In this document: piece after piece, positions 8,866 to 18,413 of the stretch | How positions within the stretch are numbered: the stretch's first letter is position 1 | Layout of the letters: every line of letters starts with the position of its first letter | Assembly (NCBI RefSeq): GCF_022601975.1 | Contig: NZ_JAKVIR010000026.1 | Span: 22,482-86,481, forward strand | DNA length: 64,000 nt | Reading direction: 5' to 3' | Source: Pontibacter sp. E15-1 | GTDB taxonomy: Bacteria > Bacteroidota > Bacteroidia > Cytophagales > Hymenobacteraceae | Position numbers and translations under genes: made by a program | Notes under the pieces: generated by a model | The model's database searches: none | Seen by the model: the letters and a program-made list of their open reading frames with translations, nothing else | Told to the model about the DNA's origin: nothing

Positions 8866-9279
8866 ATGATGAAAAACAGACTTTTCTCCTTGCTGTTCGC
8901 CCTGCTCTGCCTGACTGCCTTTGTTGGCTGCGATAAAAAAGACAGCGATAGCGTTTCGCCAAACGTGAGCCTGCTCACGAAGGGACAGTGGACGGGCAGC
9001 GCCATCTATATAGAAGGCGAAGACAAAACGGCTGAGATAAAAGAGCAGGCGTCCTTCGACTTCACCAAATATGCCACTTCTTTTGACAGAGAAGGCAACT
9101 ACGAAGACTTTTATGAGGGCGACAGCGTTATGAAAGGTACCTGGGAATATGCAAACGACGAGCGGGTAATTGAGTTTGACAAGGCAACGGCTGATACATA
9201 CACGGTCGTGATCTCCAAACTTGATGAAGACGAGTTTACTTACGTGCAGAACGGCGTAGAGTACCGGTTTAAGCGATAG
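8866..9279 (+). CDS. Small lipoprotein, lipocalin-like, paralog 1
   Basis: 137 residues, with an ATGATG double start. The signal peptide ends in lipobox FVGC, so lipid-anchored. After a short acidic linker comes a beta-rich domain starting SLLTKGQWTGSAIYI and containing KGTWEYANDERVIEF. The same pattern, (S/T)xLLTxxxWxG followed by a G-W-E-(Y/F)-x-x-(D/N)-(D/E) strand, recurs in the lipoproteins at 9375 and 51757. Small single-domain lipocalin-like lipoproteins of this kind are common in Bacteroidota; ligand and role are unknown. Spacing of about 95 bp to the next paralog suggests a tandem duplication. Confidence 0.8.
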   Translation: MMKNRLFSLLFALLCLTAFVGCDKKDSDSVSPNVSLLTKGQWTGSAIYIEGEDKTAEIKEQASFDFTKYATSFDREGNYEDFYEGDSVMKGTWEYANDERVIEFDKATADTYTVVISKLDEDEFTYVQNGVEYRFKR

Positions 9280-9374
9280 CGATTCGCATTTTGGGTGCCT
9301 GGGGTTCAGGTGAACATTTTATAACCTTCTTCGCCCGCTTACGCTATATATGTCGTCTTACAACTTGACTGCTT

Positions 9375-9830
9375 ATGAAACTAATATCTATTAAACCCCT
9401 GCTCATCGCCCTGTGCCTTCTCGTAACCCTGGCTTCCTGTGACAAGGAAAAGGATGAGGAGGTCGAGCCATCCCGCACGGAACTGCTGACGGCTAACAAC
9501 TGGAAGGGCGACAGGATTCTGGTGGCGGGCACCGATGCCGCTAATTACCCGAATGCAGGCGACTTTGTTCCTGATCCAAAATCCCTTTCCATCACGTTCA
9601 AGACAGATGGCACCTATGCCGCTTCTTACGTGCAGAATGGGCAAACCATACCTGCCTCAGGCAACTGGGAATTTAGCAGCGACGAGCAGAGCATTACAGG
9701 CAACCTGTTTGGCATCTCTTCAGACGCTAAGATTGAAACCCTGACGGACACCAACCTGACCCTTTCCACTACTGTCGATGTGCCGGACTTTCCGCTGCCA
9801 GTGCCCGTGGAAATACGCCTGGTTCGCTAG
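9375..9830 (+). CDS. Small lipoprotein, lipocalin-like, paralog 2
   Basis: 151 residues with signal peptide and lipobox LASC. It shares with the upstream gene and with the gene at 51757 the motif TELLTANNWKGDR after the acidic linker and the central SGNWEFSSDEQSI strand. This copy has an extra hydrophobic C-terminal beta strand ending in EIRLVR, like the 51757 copy (EMRLVHD), so those two are the closer pair. Function unknown. The gene is followed by a strong terminator and is probably the last of a two-gene unit. Confidence 0.8.
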   Translation: MKLISIKPLLIALCLLVTLASCDKEKDEEVEPSRTELLTANNWKGDRILVAGTDAANYPNAGDFVPDPKSLSITFKTDGTYAASYVQNGQTIPASGNWEFSSDEQSITGNLFGISSDAKIETLTDTNLTLSTTVDVPDFPLPVPVEIRLVR

Positions 9831-9847
9831 ATTAACCTTAATTTCCC

Positions 9848-9886
9848 AAACAGCAAAGGCTCCGATTATCGGGGCCTTTGCTGTTT
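9848..9886 (+). terminator. Terminator hairpin after lipoprotein pair
   Basis: AAACAGCAAAGGCTCC (9848-9863) pairs with GGGGCCTTTGCTGTTT (9871-9886) around a GATTATC loop, with one G-T pair. The stem carries its own A/U-rich base, as in many hairpins of this window. Confidence 0.85.
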
Positions 9887-10367
9887 CTAACGCTTTTTAT
9901 ACCCTATTTACGGGAATCCGCGCATTTAAAAGTGTGTGAGGTAGTGCAAAACAACTCTCACGTATCTCCTTCCTATAGCCCCATACCCCCGGCGACTGCA
10001 GCTAAACCACGCTGCGTGGGAAATCGCACCCAGCACCAGAAGAGTCCTTACCCCAAACGTTGCACGGAAAGCACATTACAGAGTTCAGGTTTGGAATGCC
10101 CCATCCGCCCACTTTATACCATTACATGTCAGGTATGCGCCAGCTGTCAGCAGGTATGATTTGCCTCCTAAACTGACGCTATACCTGCCATTCCCACCAA
10201 AAACCCAGCGTGCAATTTTGGATCACTTGTATAGCAATTATACATCCTCTTGAAATTTTAGCGTAAGTATTTTAGCATGAATAAAATATAGATTTCAAAT
10301 ATTGTGTATATTAACCTAATCTTCGGGTACGGTTACCCAATCTTATACCTTTCAACAAAATATTTCC
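9887..10367. other. Intergenic region without recognisable gene
   Basis: About 480 bp. A 93-codon open frame here (9878-10159) has no family resemblance, no ribosome-binding context and low-complexity composition, and I do not call it. From about 10215 on the sequence turns AT-rich, consistent with a promoter for the collagen-like lipoprotein gene at 10368, but no clean TAnnTTTG element is visible. Confidence 0.5.
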
Positions 10368-10991
10368 ATGAAAAGACTCTTACAATTTATCTTGGTATTA
10401 ACTGTCGCCCTGAGCCTGGGCGCATGTAAAGGTGATGATGGTGCAGATGGTCCTCCGGGACCAACGGGAGCGCAAGGTCCGCAGGGCCCGCAGGGGCCAA
10501 AAGGGGATCCGGGCGAGACTGCAAAAGCGCGGGTGCTGGATTTCATTGTAGACTTCGAGCCTGACGATGATAATAACTATTCCTCAGGCATTGACTTTGG
10601 CGAGTATGAAGAGTTTGACCTGACTGTCTCCGACACGGACGTAGTGATGGCCTATGCCCTGGCAGGCGTTATGGACGACCCGGAGGACGCAAACAACAGT
10701 ATTGCGCTGTGGAGCCCCATGCCCCAGACATTTACTGTACAGGGCGCAGGTACCGCTACGTATAACTATGCGTACTCCAGGCTGTTTCTGCTCTTATTTA
10801 TCCAGACGCAGCTGAATCTGGCGGAATACCCGGGATTAACCGACGACCAGATTTTCAGGTTGGTGATCATTCCGGGGGAGGCCGTGAACGGAAGAACGTC
10901 CAAACCACCTGTTGCGCTTACCGATTACAAACAGGTAATCTCCTACTATAACCTGGATGACCGTAACGTTCAGAAGATCCAAGCGAAATAA
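10368..10991 (+). CDS. Lipoprotein with collagen-like Gly-X-Y segment
   Basis: 207 residues. Signal peptide with lipobox LGAC (Cys20). Residues 22-51 are ten uninterrupted Gly-X-Y triplets, including GPPGPTGAQGPQGPQ, directly after the lipidated Cys. The remaining 155 residues are acidic and beta-rich and match no family I can name. The segment resembles bacterial collagen-like surface proteins, in which the triplets trimerise and form a stalk; ten triplets is short for a stable triple helix. It would display the C-terminal domain away from the membrane. It is bounded by a long upstream intergenic region and a terminator, so it is probably monocistronic. Confidence 0.8.
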   Translation: MKRLLQFILVLTVALSLGACKGDDGADGPPGPTGAQGPQGPQGPKGDPGETAKARVLDFIVDFEPDDDNNYSSGIDFGEYEEFDLTVSDTDVVMAYALAGVMDDPEDANNSIALWSPMPQTFTVQGAGTATYNYAYSRLFLLLFIQTQLNLAEYPGLTDDQIFRLVIIPGEAVNGRTSKPPVALTDYKQVISYYNLDDRNVQKIQAK

Positions 10992-10998
10992 TGCAGAT

Positions 10999-11029
10999 GC
11001 GTGAGCTGCCCTCGGTGGGCAGCTCACGC
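10999..11029 (+). terminator. Terminator hairpin after collagen-like lipoprotein
   Basis: GCGTGAGCTGCC (10999-11010) pairs perfectly with GGCAGCTCACGC (11018-11029), loop CTCGGTG, followed by a pyrimidine-rich run. Confidence 0.75.
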
Positions 11030-11280
11030 ACTTCTTCTGCCTCGACTATAGTTCAGATGGCCTTGCGCAGCGGGTAGCAGCGTTACTTTATGCCAATTGT
11101 TTAGTCCCGCTTACACGGCCTGTATGGCTTGAAAGCTGCAGCGCCTGTGCGATTCGGTTTGCTTTGGCCTCTTCGGGCTTATTCTATACTTCTCCGCTGA
11201 AAGCAAATTTTACATGCTTTCAGGTATATCGGCAAGTATAAACATGTTATTCATTTTCTAATGAGCACAGCTACATCATT

Positions 11281-14200
11281 ATGAATAATACATCATACCA
11301 CAAAAGAGCCTGGTTCCCGACGTTGCTGTTGCTGATGGCCTTAGGCCCACCCCTATCTCTCCAACCTATTCAGGCCCGAAACATTTCGGCTATACAAATG
11401 CAGCAGGACGCCGTGACCGTGAGCGGCACCGTGACCTTACAGCCAGCGAGCGGCGCACGGGCAGAGGTTTCACCGGGCATAACTATACTCGAGAAAGGCA
11501 CCACCAACGGAACGATGACCGACGCAAACGGTAGTTTCCGGATGCAGGTGCAGCCCGGTGCTGTGCTGGTTATTTCGATGGTTGGCTACATAACACAGAA
11601 CGTAAATGTAACCGGCAGCAGCACCATCAACGTCACGTTAGAGGAAAGCAACACGTCGCTGCGCGAGGTGGTCGTGACGGGCTACCAAACCATCGACCGC
11701 AAAATGTTCACTGGCTCGGCGGCCTTGCTCACCGCCGACGACGCCAAACGGGAAGGCATCACGGACGTAAGCCGGATGCTGGAAGGCCGGGTGGCGGGCG
11801 TGTCGGTGCAGAACGTGTCCGGCACCTTTGGCGCAGCGCCGAAAATACGGGTGAGGGGCGCGACGTCCATTACCGGGGACAACAAACCGCTGTGGGTGGT
11901 GGATGGCATCATCCTGGAAGACGTGATCAATGTCTCAAACGAGCAGCTCTCCACCGGCGACCCTGCCACGCTGGTCGGCTCTTCTGTGGCGGGCCTCAAC
12001 CCCGACGACATCGAGAGCTTCCAGATATTAAAGGATGCCTCGGCCACCGCGATGTACGGGGCCCGCGCCATGAACGGCGTGGTGGTGATCACGACCAAGA
12101 AAGGCCGCATCGGCAAGCCGCTGGTTTCCTATACCGGCAACTTCTCCTCCTACCTGAAGCCGGACTACAGCTCTTATGACATCATGAACTCCGCCGACCA
12201 GATGTCGGTATACCTGGAGCTGGAGCGCAAAGGCTGGCTGAATCACTCCGACGCCTCCAGAAGGCAGAACGGCGGCGTTTATACCCGGATGTATGACCTG
12301 ATCAACACGTATGACCCGAATACCGGCACCTTTGCCCTGCAAAACACCCCGCAAGCCAGGGCTGCTTTTCTGGAGCGCTACGCCAGGGCCAACACCGACT
12401 GGTTTGACGTTCTTTTCAAGAACTCTTTCATGCAGGAACACTCGGTGAGCATCTCCTCCGGCACGGAAAAAACGCAGCTCTATTTCTCCACAAGCTTCCT
12501 GAAGGACGAGGGCTGGACCGTGGCCGATCAGGTGAAGCGCTTCACCGGGAACGCGCGGGCAAACTTCAACCTTTCCGAAAAGCTGTCTCTTGGCCTCATC
12601 ACCCAGGGCTCTATTCGCGACCAGCAGGCCCCCGGCGTGGTGGGGCGCACCAGCAACGTGGTGACCGGGGAGTATAGCCGTGACTTCGACATCAACCCCT
12701 TCAACTATGCCCTGAACACCAGCCGCACCCTCACCCCCTACGACGAGAACGGCAACCGGGAGTATTTCCGGCGAAACTTCGCCCCTTTCAATATCCTGAA
12801 CGAGCTGGAGAACAACTCGCTCGACCTCTCGGTGCTGGACCTGAAACTGCAGGCTGAGCTGGCCTACAAGCTGCTGGATAACCTGAACTACAAATTCTCC
12901 GGCGCGCTGCGCTACGTGAACACGAACCAGGAACACAAGGTGCGGGAAAACTCCAACATGGCCCAGGCATACCGGGCCGCCGACGACGCCACGGTGCAGC
13001 AGAACAACAAATTTCTGTACCGCGACCCGGACGACCCCGAGGCGCTACCGGTGACGGTGCTGCCCTTCGGCGGCTTTTACAACACCAACGACGACAACCT
13101 GGTGAGCTATTACTTCCGCAACACCCTGGACTGGGACAAGACCATCGGCGACCTTCACACCGTCCGGTTGTTCGCCTCGCAGGAACTGCGCTACGCCGAC
13201 CGCCAGAACAAGTTCTTCAAGGGCTACGGCTACCAGTACGACAAGGGCGGTGTGCCCTTCATAGACCCGAACATCATCAAGCAGGGTGTGGAAGGCAACT
13301 TCAACTACTATGGCATGCGCATGAACTACGACCGTTTTCTGGCTTATATGGCAAATGGGGCCTATTCTTACAACGGGAAGTATAACCTGAACGGCACCGT
13401 GCGCTACGACGGCTCCAACCTGCTGGGCGAGTCGCGCACGGCCCGCTGGCTGCCCACCTGGAACGTGAGCGGCTCCTGGAACATCGACACCGAGCCTTTT
13501 ATGGAGCAGCAGGACCTGGTGAACCGCCTGACCCTGCGCGCCACCTACGGCCTGACAGCCAGTATGGGCAACGCCACCAACTCCAGCCTGGTGTTGCAGA
13601 GCGGAAGCACCAGGCGGCCTTACCTCTCCGAGGTGGAAGCGATGATCTTTATCGCGAGCCTCGAGAACTCGGAACTAACCTGGGAAAAACAGTATGAGAC
13701 AAATGTTGGCTTGGATGCCGGGTTGCTCAACGAGCGGATTCAGCTGACGGTAGATGTCTATAAACGGAACGCCTTCGACCTCATCGGCCAGCTCCGGACG
13801 TCGGGTATAGGAGGCGAGGGTTTGAAAGTGGCAAATTATGCCGACATGAAATCGCATGGGTTGGAAGTGTCGCTGACCGGTGGTATCGTGGAGAATACGG
13901 ACTGGAGCCTAAAATCGCAGTTTACCTTTGGGTATAACAAGGGCGAGATTACGAACCTACGCAACAGCCCTGATATCTGGTCGCTGGTGAAGCCCGAAGG
14001 CGGCCCAAAAGAAGGATTCCCATACCGCGGCCTGTTTTCCATCCGCTTCGAAGGCCTCGACCCGCAAGACGGGTCTCCCCTGTTTATCGACGAGAACGGA
14101 GAGCGCGCCGGCAACGTGTACCTGCAAAGCGAAGAGACTGAGCAACTCAAATACGAGGGCCCCGTGGACCCGATCGTGACAGGCGGCTGGTTTAACACCC

Positions 14201-14682
14201 TGCGGTATAAAGGCTTCTCCCTCTCCGGATTGGTGACCTACAGCGCCGGAAACAAAATCAGGCTTAACCCCACTTTCAAAACCAGCTACACCGACCTGGA
14301 TGCTACACCGTATGATTTTTTGAATAGATGGATCCTGCCGGGGGATGAAGAGAACACCACCATACCCTCCATCCTGGACCGCATCGCTGCAGCGCAGATC
14401 GTGGGCACCTACCCCTACAACAATTACAATTATTCCACTGCCCGCGTGGTGGATGGCGATTTTGTACGGCTAAAGCAGGTTTCGCTTACCTATGCCCTCC
14501 CGTCTCAGCGGGTGGCGTCGTTTGGCTTATCTAACCTTTCGGTAAGCGTGGTAGCGAACAATCTCTGGCTCATCTACGCCGACGACCGGCTGAACGGGCA
14601 GGATCCGGAGTTTTTCAGCTCAGGTGGGGTAGCCATGCCTATTCCCCGCCAGTTTACACTTTCACTTAAAGCCGGCTTTTAA
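11281..14682 (+). CDS. SusC/RagA family TonB-linked outer-membrane protein
   Basis: 1133 residues with a signal peptide of about 33 residues. Domains: a carboxypeptidase-regulatory-like beta domain (about 48-125, TVSGTVTLQP through NVTLEES), then the family's LREVVVTGYQTIDRKMFTGS junction with the TonB box, a plug domain containing PLWVVDGIILEDV, and a large beta-barrel ending in aromatic LKAGF. SusC proteins are active transporters that pair with a SusD lid lipoprotein. SusD follows after 17 bp, and the two downstream lipoprotein genes are in the same orientation, so this is the first gene of a four-gene uptake operon. No sigma/anti-sigma pair or glycoside hydrolase is nearby, which argues against a polysaccharide locus and fits peptide or other substrates. 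Confidence 0.96.
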   Translation: MNNTSYHKRAWFPTLLLLMALGPPLSLQPIQARNISAIQMQQDAVTVSGTVTLQPASGARAEVSPGITILEKGTTNGTMTDANGSFRMQVQPGAVLVISMVGYITQNVNVTGSSTINVTLEESNTSLREVVVTGYQTIDRKMFTGSAALLTADDAKREGITDVSRMLEGRVAGVSVQNVSGTFGAAPKIRVRGATSITGDNKPLWVVDGIILEDVINVSNEQLSTGDPATLVGSSVAGLNPDDIESFQILKDASATAMYGARAMNGVVVITTKKGRIGKPLVSYTGNFSSYLKPDYSSYDIMNSADQMSVYLELERKGWLNHSDASRRQNGGVYTRMYDLINTYDPNTGTFALQNTPQARAAFLERYARANTDWFDVLFKNSFMQEHSVSISSGTEKTQLYFSTSFLKDEGWTVADQVKRFTGNARANFNLSEKLSLGLITQGSIRDQQAPGVVGRTSNVVTGEYSRDFDINPFNYALNTSRTLTPYDENGNREYFRRNFAPFNILNELENNSLDLSVLDLKLQAELAYKLLDNLNYKFSGALRYVNTNQEHKVRENSNMAQAYRAADDATVQQNNKFLYRDPDDPEALPVTVLPFGGFYNTNDDNLVSYYFRNTLDWDKTIGDLHTVRLFASQELRYADRQNKFFKGYGYQYDKGGVPFIDPNIIKQGVEGNFNYYGMRMNYDRFLAYMANGAYSYNGKYNLNGTVRYDGSNLLGESRTARWLPTWNVSGSWNIDTEPFMEQQDLVNRLTLRATYGLTASMGNATNSSLVLQSGSTRRPYLSEVEAMIFIASLENSELTWEKQYETNVGLDAGLLNERIQLTVDVYKRNAFDLIGQLRTSGIGGEGLKVANYADMKSHGLEVSLTGGIVENTDWSLKSQFTFGYNKGEITNLRNSPDIWSLVKPEGGPKEGFPYRGLFSIRFEGLDPQDGSPLFIDENGERAGNVYLQSEETEQLKYEGPVDPIVTGGWFNTLRYKGFSLSGLVTYSAGNKIRLNPTFKTSYTDLDATPYDFLNRWILPGDEENTTIPSILDRIAAAQIVGTYPYNNYNYSTARVVDGDFVRLKQVSLTYALPSQRVASFGLSNLSVSVVANNLWLIYADDRLNGQDPEFFSSGGVAMPIPRQFTLSLKAGF

Positions 14683-14699
14683 CCGCAAAGCTCTGCACG

Positions 14700-16151
14700 A
14701 TGAAAAAGACCACGATCTATACCCTCCTGTGCTGCGCCGCCCTCTCCGGCTGCGAAGATTACCTGGCGCATCCGGTAGACCAGCGCACGCAGCTAAACAC
14801 AGTAGAAAAAGTAGGTGAACTGCTAACGACTGCTTACCCCCAGGCGGATTACGCCACCTTCACCGAGGCCATGTCCGACCTGGCCCTCGACAAAGGGTTC
14901 GGTCAGGTGGTGGAGGATGAGGTGAACCAGAGTCCATACCTCTTCCAGGAAGTCCGGGATAAAGAGCAGGGCTCTCCTCAGTACTACTGGAACGCGTGCT
15001 ATGCCGCGATTGCGGCGGCAAACCAGGCTCTGGAAGCCATCCGGAACGCCCCGAACCCAACCGATTACAATGCCCAGCGCGGAGAGGCCCTGGTGGCCAG
15101 AGCCTACGCGCACTTTATGCTTGTCACGCTGTTTTCGAAGGTATACGACCCGGCCACCGCTGCCTCAGACCCCGGCATCCCGTACGTAACCGTTCCGGAA
15201 CGCGTGGTTTTGGACCAATACGAGCGAAAGACAGTGGCCTATGTGTATGAGCAGATAGAAAAGGACCTGAACGAGGGCCTGCCCTTGATAAAAAACAGCG
15301 CCTACCGGTCTCCAAAATATCATTTCAACACCGCCGCGGCGCAGGCCTTTGCCGCCCGGTTCTATCTGTTTAAAAAAGATTACCAACAGGTGGTATCGCA
15401 TGCCAACCAGGTGTTTCCGGGAGGCGACATCGGCCCCAACCTTAGGCCCTGGGTGAGCGTGTACAGCAATCTGTCTTTTCTGGAAGGGGAAGCCATTTAT
15501 ACACAGGCAACCCAGAGCGCCAACCTACTGCTGGTAGAGGCACCATCCTCCTGGGCGCGTTATTATTTAAGGTACCGCTTTGGCCTGACGTTTCCCGTCG
15601 CTAATTACCTGTTTTTCAGCAACAACGTAACAGGGGCCAGTTGGGCGTATACACTTTTGTCGGTCGGAGAGAACAATATCTTTGTGCCTAAGTTCAGGGA
15701 GCATTTCGTGCGCGAAGACATAAACGCCGATATCGGGATCCCTTATACCATCCTGCCCCTGTTCACAGCCGAGGAGGCTCTTTTTAACCGGGCAGAGGCA
15801 AACCTGGAGTTGGGCAATTTGGAGGCGGCCCGAGCAGACCTGGAGCTCTTTGCCAGTGCCCGGATAGAGAATTACAACGCCCGGACGCACAGCATCACAA
15901 ACACAAAACTCCGTAACTTCTATGGCACCAACAGCGTGAAAGCGGGCTTGCTGGCGGCTCTGCTCGATTTTAAAGCCGCGGAGTTCGTACACGAGGGTAT
16001 GCGCTGGTTCGATATTCTGCGGCACGGCATCACGGTGGTGCACCCAACTGTGGGCGGGGAGGTGGTGGAAGTGCCCCCCGGGGATTTGCGCCGGGTACTG
16101 CAAATTCCGCAGGAGGCCACACTGGCAGGCATTGAGCTGAACCCTCGTTAA
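14700..16151 (+). CDS. SusD/RagB family nutrient-binding lipoprotein
   Basis: 483 residues. Signal peptide with lipobox LSGC. The tetratricopeptide-like helical core is apparent (YYWNACYAAIAAANQALEAI, then GEALVARAYAHFMLVTLF, a signature SusD helix), as is the C-terminal AEFVHEGMRWFDILRHG segment found in nearly all family members. SusD forms the hinged lid over the SusC barrel and captures substrate at the cell surface. It is shorter than the starch SusD and nearer the RagB-like size. Translationally close to SusC (17 bp) and to the next gene (18 bp). Confidence 0.95.
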   Translation: MKKTTIYTLLCCAALSGCEDYLAHPVDQRTQLNTVEKVGELLTTAYPQADYATFTEAMSDLALDKGFGQVVEDEVNQSPYLFQEVRDKEQGSPQYYWNACYAAIAAANQALEAIRNAPNPTDYNAQRGEALVARAYAHFMLVTLFSKVYDPATAASDPGIPYVTVPERVVLDQYERKTVAYVYEQIEKDLNEGLPLIKNSAYRSPKYHFNTAAAQAFAARFYLFKKDYQQVVSHANQVFPGGDIGPNLRPWVSVYSNLSFLEGEAIYTQATQSANLLLVEAPSSWARYYLRYRFGLTFPVANYLFFSNNVTGASWAYTLLSVGENNIFVPKFREHFVREDINADIGIPYTILPLFTAEEALFNRAEANLELGNLEAARADLELFASARIENYNARTHSITNTKLRNFYGTNSVKAGLLAALLDFKAAEFVHEGMRWFDILRHGITVVHPTVGGEVVEVPPGDLRRVLQIPQEATLAGIELNPR

Positions 16152-16169
16152 CTTTTAACTCCCAGACTC

Positions 16170-17018
16170 ATGAGATTAACAATTATACCTTTTCTGCTGC
16201 TCCTCTTAAGCGTAGGCTTGCTGGCTTCGTGCTCGAAGGATGAAGACAACCCGGACACCCCGCTTCCGGGCCTGGGCGGTGAGACGTGGGCCGAGGGGCC
16301 TACCGACACATGGCTCTTTCAAAACTTTGTGGTGCCGTATAACATTGAGGTAAAGTACCGCTTCGACCGGTATGAGGTTGCCCTGAACAAAACCCTGGCG
16401 CCCGTGCGGGAGGACAAGGTCATACCGGTGATGGAAACCATCAGGCAGACCTGGATTAACCCCTATACCCTCGTGGCCGGGGAGAATTTCATCAAGACGT
16501 ATGCACCCAAGCAGTTTGTGCTGGTGGGCAGCGCACAGTATAACACCGACGGCACCATCGTGCTCGGAACCGCGGAAGGAGGCCGTAAGGTAATCCTGTT
16601 CGTGATCAACGATTTCGACAAGAAAAACAAGCCGGAGGTAAAGCAGATGCTCCATACCATCCACCACGAGTTTGGCCACATCCTGCACCAGACCATCATG
16701 TACCCCGCGGAGTTCAAGACCATCACAACCGATTACACGGCCACCTGGTATCTGTCGTCGCTGCAAGAGGCCCGGTCGAAAGGCTACATTACAGAATACG
16801 CCCGTAATAACCCGGACGATGACTTTGTGGAGATGATCTCTATCATGCTGATCGAGGGGAAAGCGGGTTTCGATGCTATTGTGGCCAGCGCCCCGCCTGC
16901 GGCGCAGCAGTTTTTGCGGCAAAAAGAGCAGCTAGTGGTCCGCTATTATAAAGAGGCCTGGAACATTGATTTTTATACCCTACAGTCTAACGCGCAGGCG
17001 GCCATCAATGCACTTTAA
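16170..17018 (+). CDS. Substrate import-associated zinc metallohydrolase lipoprotein
   Basis: 282 residues with lipobox LASC followed by an acidic linker. The zinc-binding HExxH motif is in TIHHEFGHILHQ (about residue 170), and the later DDDFVEMIS supplies a likely third ligand or structural Glu, as in gluzincin-like enzymes. This matches the family found next to SusC/SusD pairs and named for that association. It may trim a peptide or other ligand before import; the substrate is unknown. Third gene of the operon, 18 bp after susD. Confidence 0.88.
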   Translation: MRLTIIPFLLLLLSVGLLASCSKDEDNPDTPLPGLGGETWAEGPTDTWLFQNFVVPYNIEVKYRFDRYEVALNKTLAPVREDKVIPVMETIRQTWINPYTLVAGENFIKTYAPKQFVLVGSAQYNTDGTIVLGTAEGGRKVILFVINDFDKKNKPEVKQMLHTIHHEFGHILHQTIMYPAEFKTITTDYTATWYLSSLQEARSKGYITEYARNNPDDDFVEMISIMLIEGKAGFDAIVASAPPAAQQFLRQKEQLVVRYYKEAWNIDFYTLQSNAQAAINAL

Positions 17019-17054
17019 GGCAAGCCATACCCTGCATTTTGAGGAGAAGATCTC

Positions 17055-18338
17055 ATGAAGAAACTGTTATACATAAGCTGGGTGATGGTCCTGTTGCTGG
17101 CTGCGTGCTCGAAAGACAAGAACGACCCGGCACCGGGCGAGCGGCCAGACGAACGGCTAAGCGCAACGCTCGACGCGTACAAAGCGCAGTTGGTGGGGGC
17201 CGAAAACGGCTGGAAAGCTGTGTTATACCCTGAGGGAGGGGCAGGCTACAGCTTTCTGCTCAACTTTACAGCAGATGACCGCGTCAGGATGCTCAGCGAT
17301 ATTGACGCCGGCACCGCAGAGACTTCTCTGGTCAGCACATACCGCCTGAAGGCGCTTCAAAAGCCCGCCCTGCTCTTCGACACCTACTCCTACCTCCACA
17401 TCCTGGCCGACCCGGACGAGACAAAAAGCGGTGGCGTGAGAGGCGAGGGGAAATTCTCGGATTTCGAGTTTTCTTTCGACTCCGTGACGCCAGACAGCAT
17501 CACCCTGATAGGCACGCAAAAGGGCAGCAAACTGGTGCTGGTCAGGGCCTCGGCGGCCGACGCGGCCAACTACATCCCCCGGATTGCAGAACACGTGAGT
17601 GCCCTGGAGAACATCAACGCGTTTACGACTTACTTCAGGCGCCTGGACCTAGGCGGCAGATCCTATGACATCTCCATACGCACCGACATCCGTTTTATAA
17701 CTTTTTCCTATATGGAGGGCGGCGTGATGCAGACGTTCACGACCAGTTACTATTTCAGTGAGGATGGGCTGGTATTGCTAGAGCCTTTTACAGACGCGGG
17801 GTTTACCATCACGGCCCTGAATGCGCTACAGTATGACGCCGCGAACCGGGAGATTGACTTGCAGGTGAACGGTGCCGCAGCAACCATCCGCGGCACTACC
17901 AGACCAGCTTCCATCGACCCGCAAGCTGCCAGAAACTTTTACAACAATCCGCCGAACGGGGTATACTGGCTAACGCTGGGCTTTACCGTGGAAGGTGTGG
18001 AAGATGCGCTCAGGTTGCGGGACCTTCCGGACTTTCAGTTACTGGTATACTGGCCACGGTACGGCACATCCAACGGCACAACCTACGACCTGATGGGCTT
18101 TGTGTTCGGCAACAGCATTATGTATGGGCCCGCGGCCGTGCCGTCCTTCACCAGCGACGGCAGAATCGTGTACAGGCTCCTGGGCACGCTTGGGGAAATA
18201 CCGGAAGACCATGCACCCAAAGTGGAGGCTTTTACGCAACAATGGACAATCCCGGAAGGGTATTTTGTGATACAGACAGGTGCTGACAGCTATGACCTGG
18301 TGAGCGCCAAAGACGCCAAAACCTGGATTAGCTTTTAG
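17055..18338 (+). CDS. DUF4302 domain lipoprotein
   Basis: 427 residues, lipobox LAAC. The start of the mature protein, with RLSATLDAYKAQLVGAENGWKAV and then YPEGGAGYSFLLNF, is the recognisable beginning of DUF4302, a Bacteroidota family commonly encoded with SusC/SusD and the HExxH lipoprotein. The rest is beta-rich with no catalytic signature. It is probably a surface accessory component of the importer; function is unproven. Last gene of the operon, followed by a very strong bidirectional hairpin. Confidence 0.85.
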   Translation: MKKLLYISWVMVLLLAACSKDKNDPAPGERPDERLSATLDAYKAQLVGAENGWKAVLYPEGGAGYSFLLNFTADDRVRMLSDIDAGTAETSLVSTYRLKALQKPALLFDTYSYLHILADPDETKSGGVRGEGKFSDFEFSFDSVTPDSITLIGTQKGSKLVLVRASAADAANYIPRIAEHVSALENINAFTTYFRRLDLGGRSYDISIRTDIRFITFSYMEGGVMQTFTTSYYFSEDGLVLLEPFTDAGFTITALNALQYDAANREIDLQVNGAAATIRGTTRPASIDPQAARNFYNNPPNGVYWLTLGFTVEGVEDALRLRDLPDFQLLVYWPRYGTSNGTTYDLMGFVFGNSIMYGPAAVPSFTSDGRIVYRLLGTLGEIPEDHAPKVEAFTQQWTIPEGYFVIQTGADSYDLVSAKDAKTWISF

Positions 18339-18343
18339 GGAAG

Positions 18344-18405
18344 CACAGCGCTTGGAACAGAAAAGGCTCCTAATTAAGGGAGCCTTTTCTGTTCCAAGCG
18401 CTGTG
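18344..18405. terminator. 27-bp perfect-stem bidirectional terminator
   Basis: The arm 18344-18370 is perfectly complementary to 18379-18405 around an 8-nt TAATTAAG loop. It lies 5 bp after the DUF4302 stop and 9 bp beyond the stop of the convergent mutS2 gene, so it probably ends transcription in both directions. A 27-bp uninterrupted stem is unusually long for an intrinsic terminator. Confidence 0.85.
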
Positions 18406-18413
18406 TTGTTTCT

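Noticed and set aside
9878..10159. 93-codon ORF in the gap before the collagen-like lipoprotein
   Set aside because: It overlaps the terminator hairpin of the previous gene, and its composition and translation look random.
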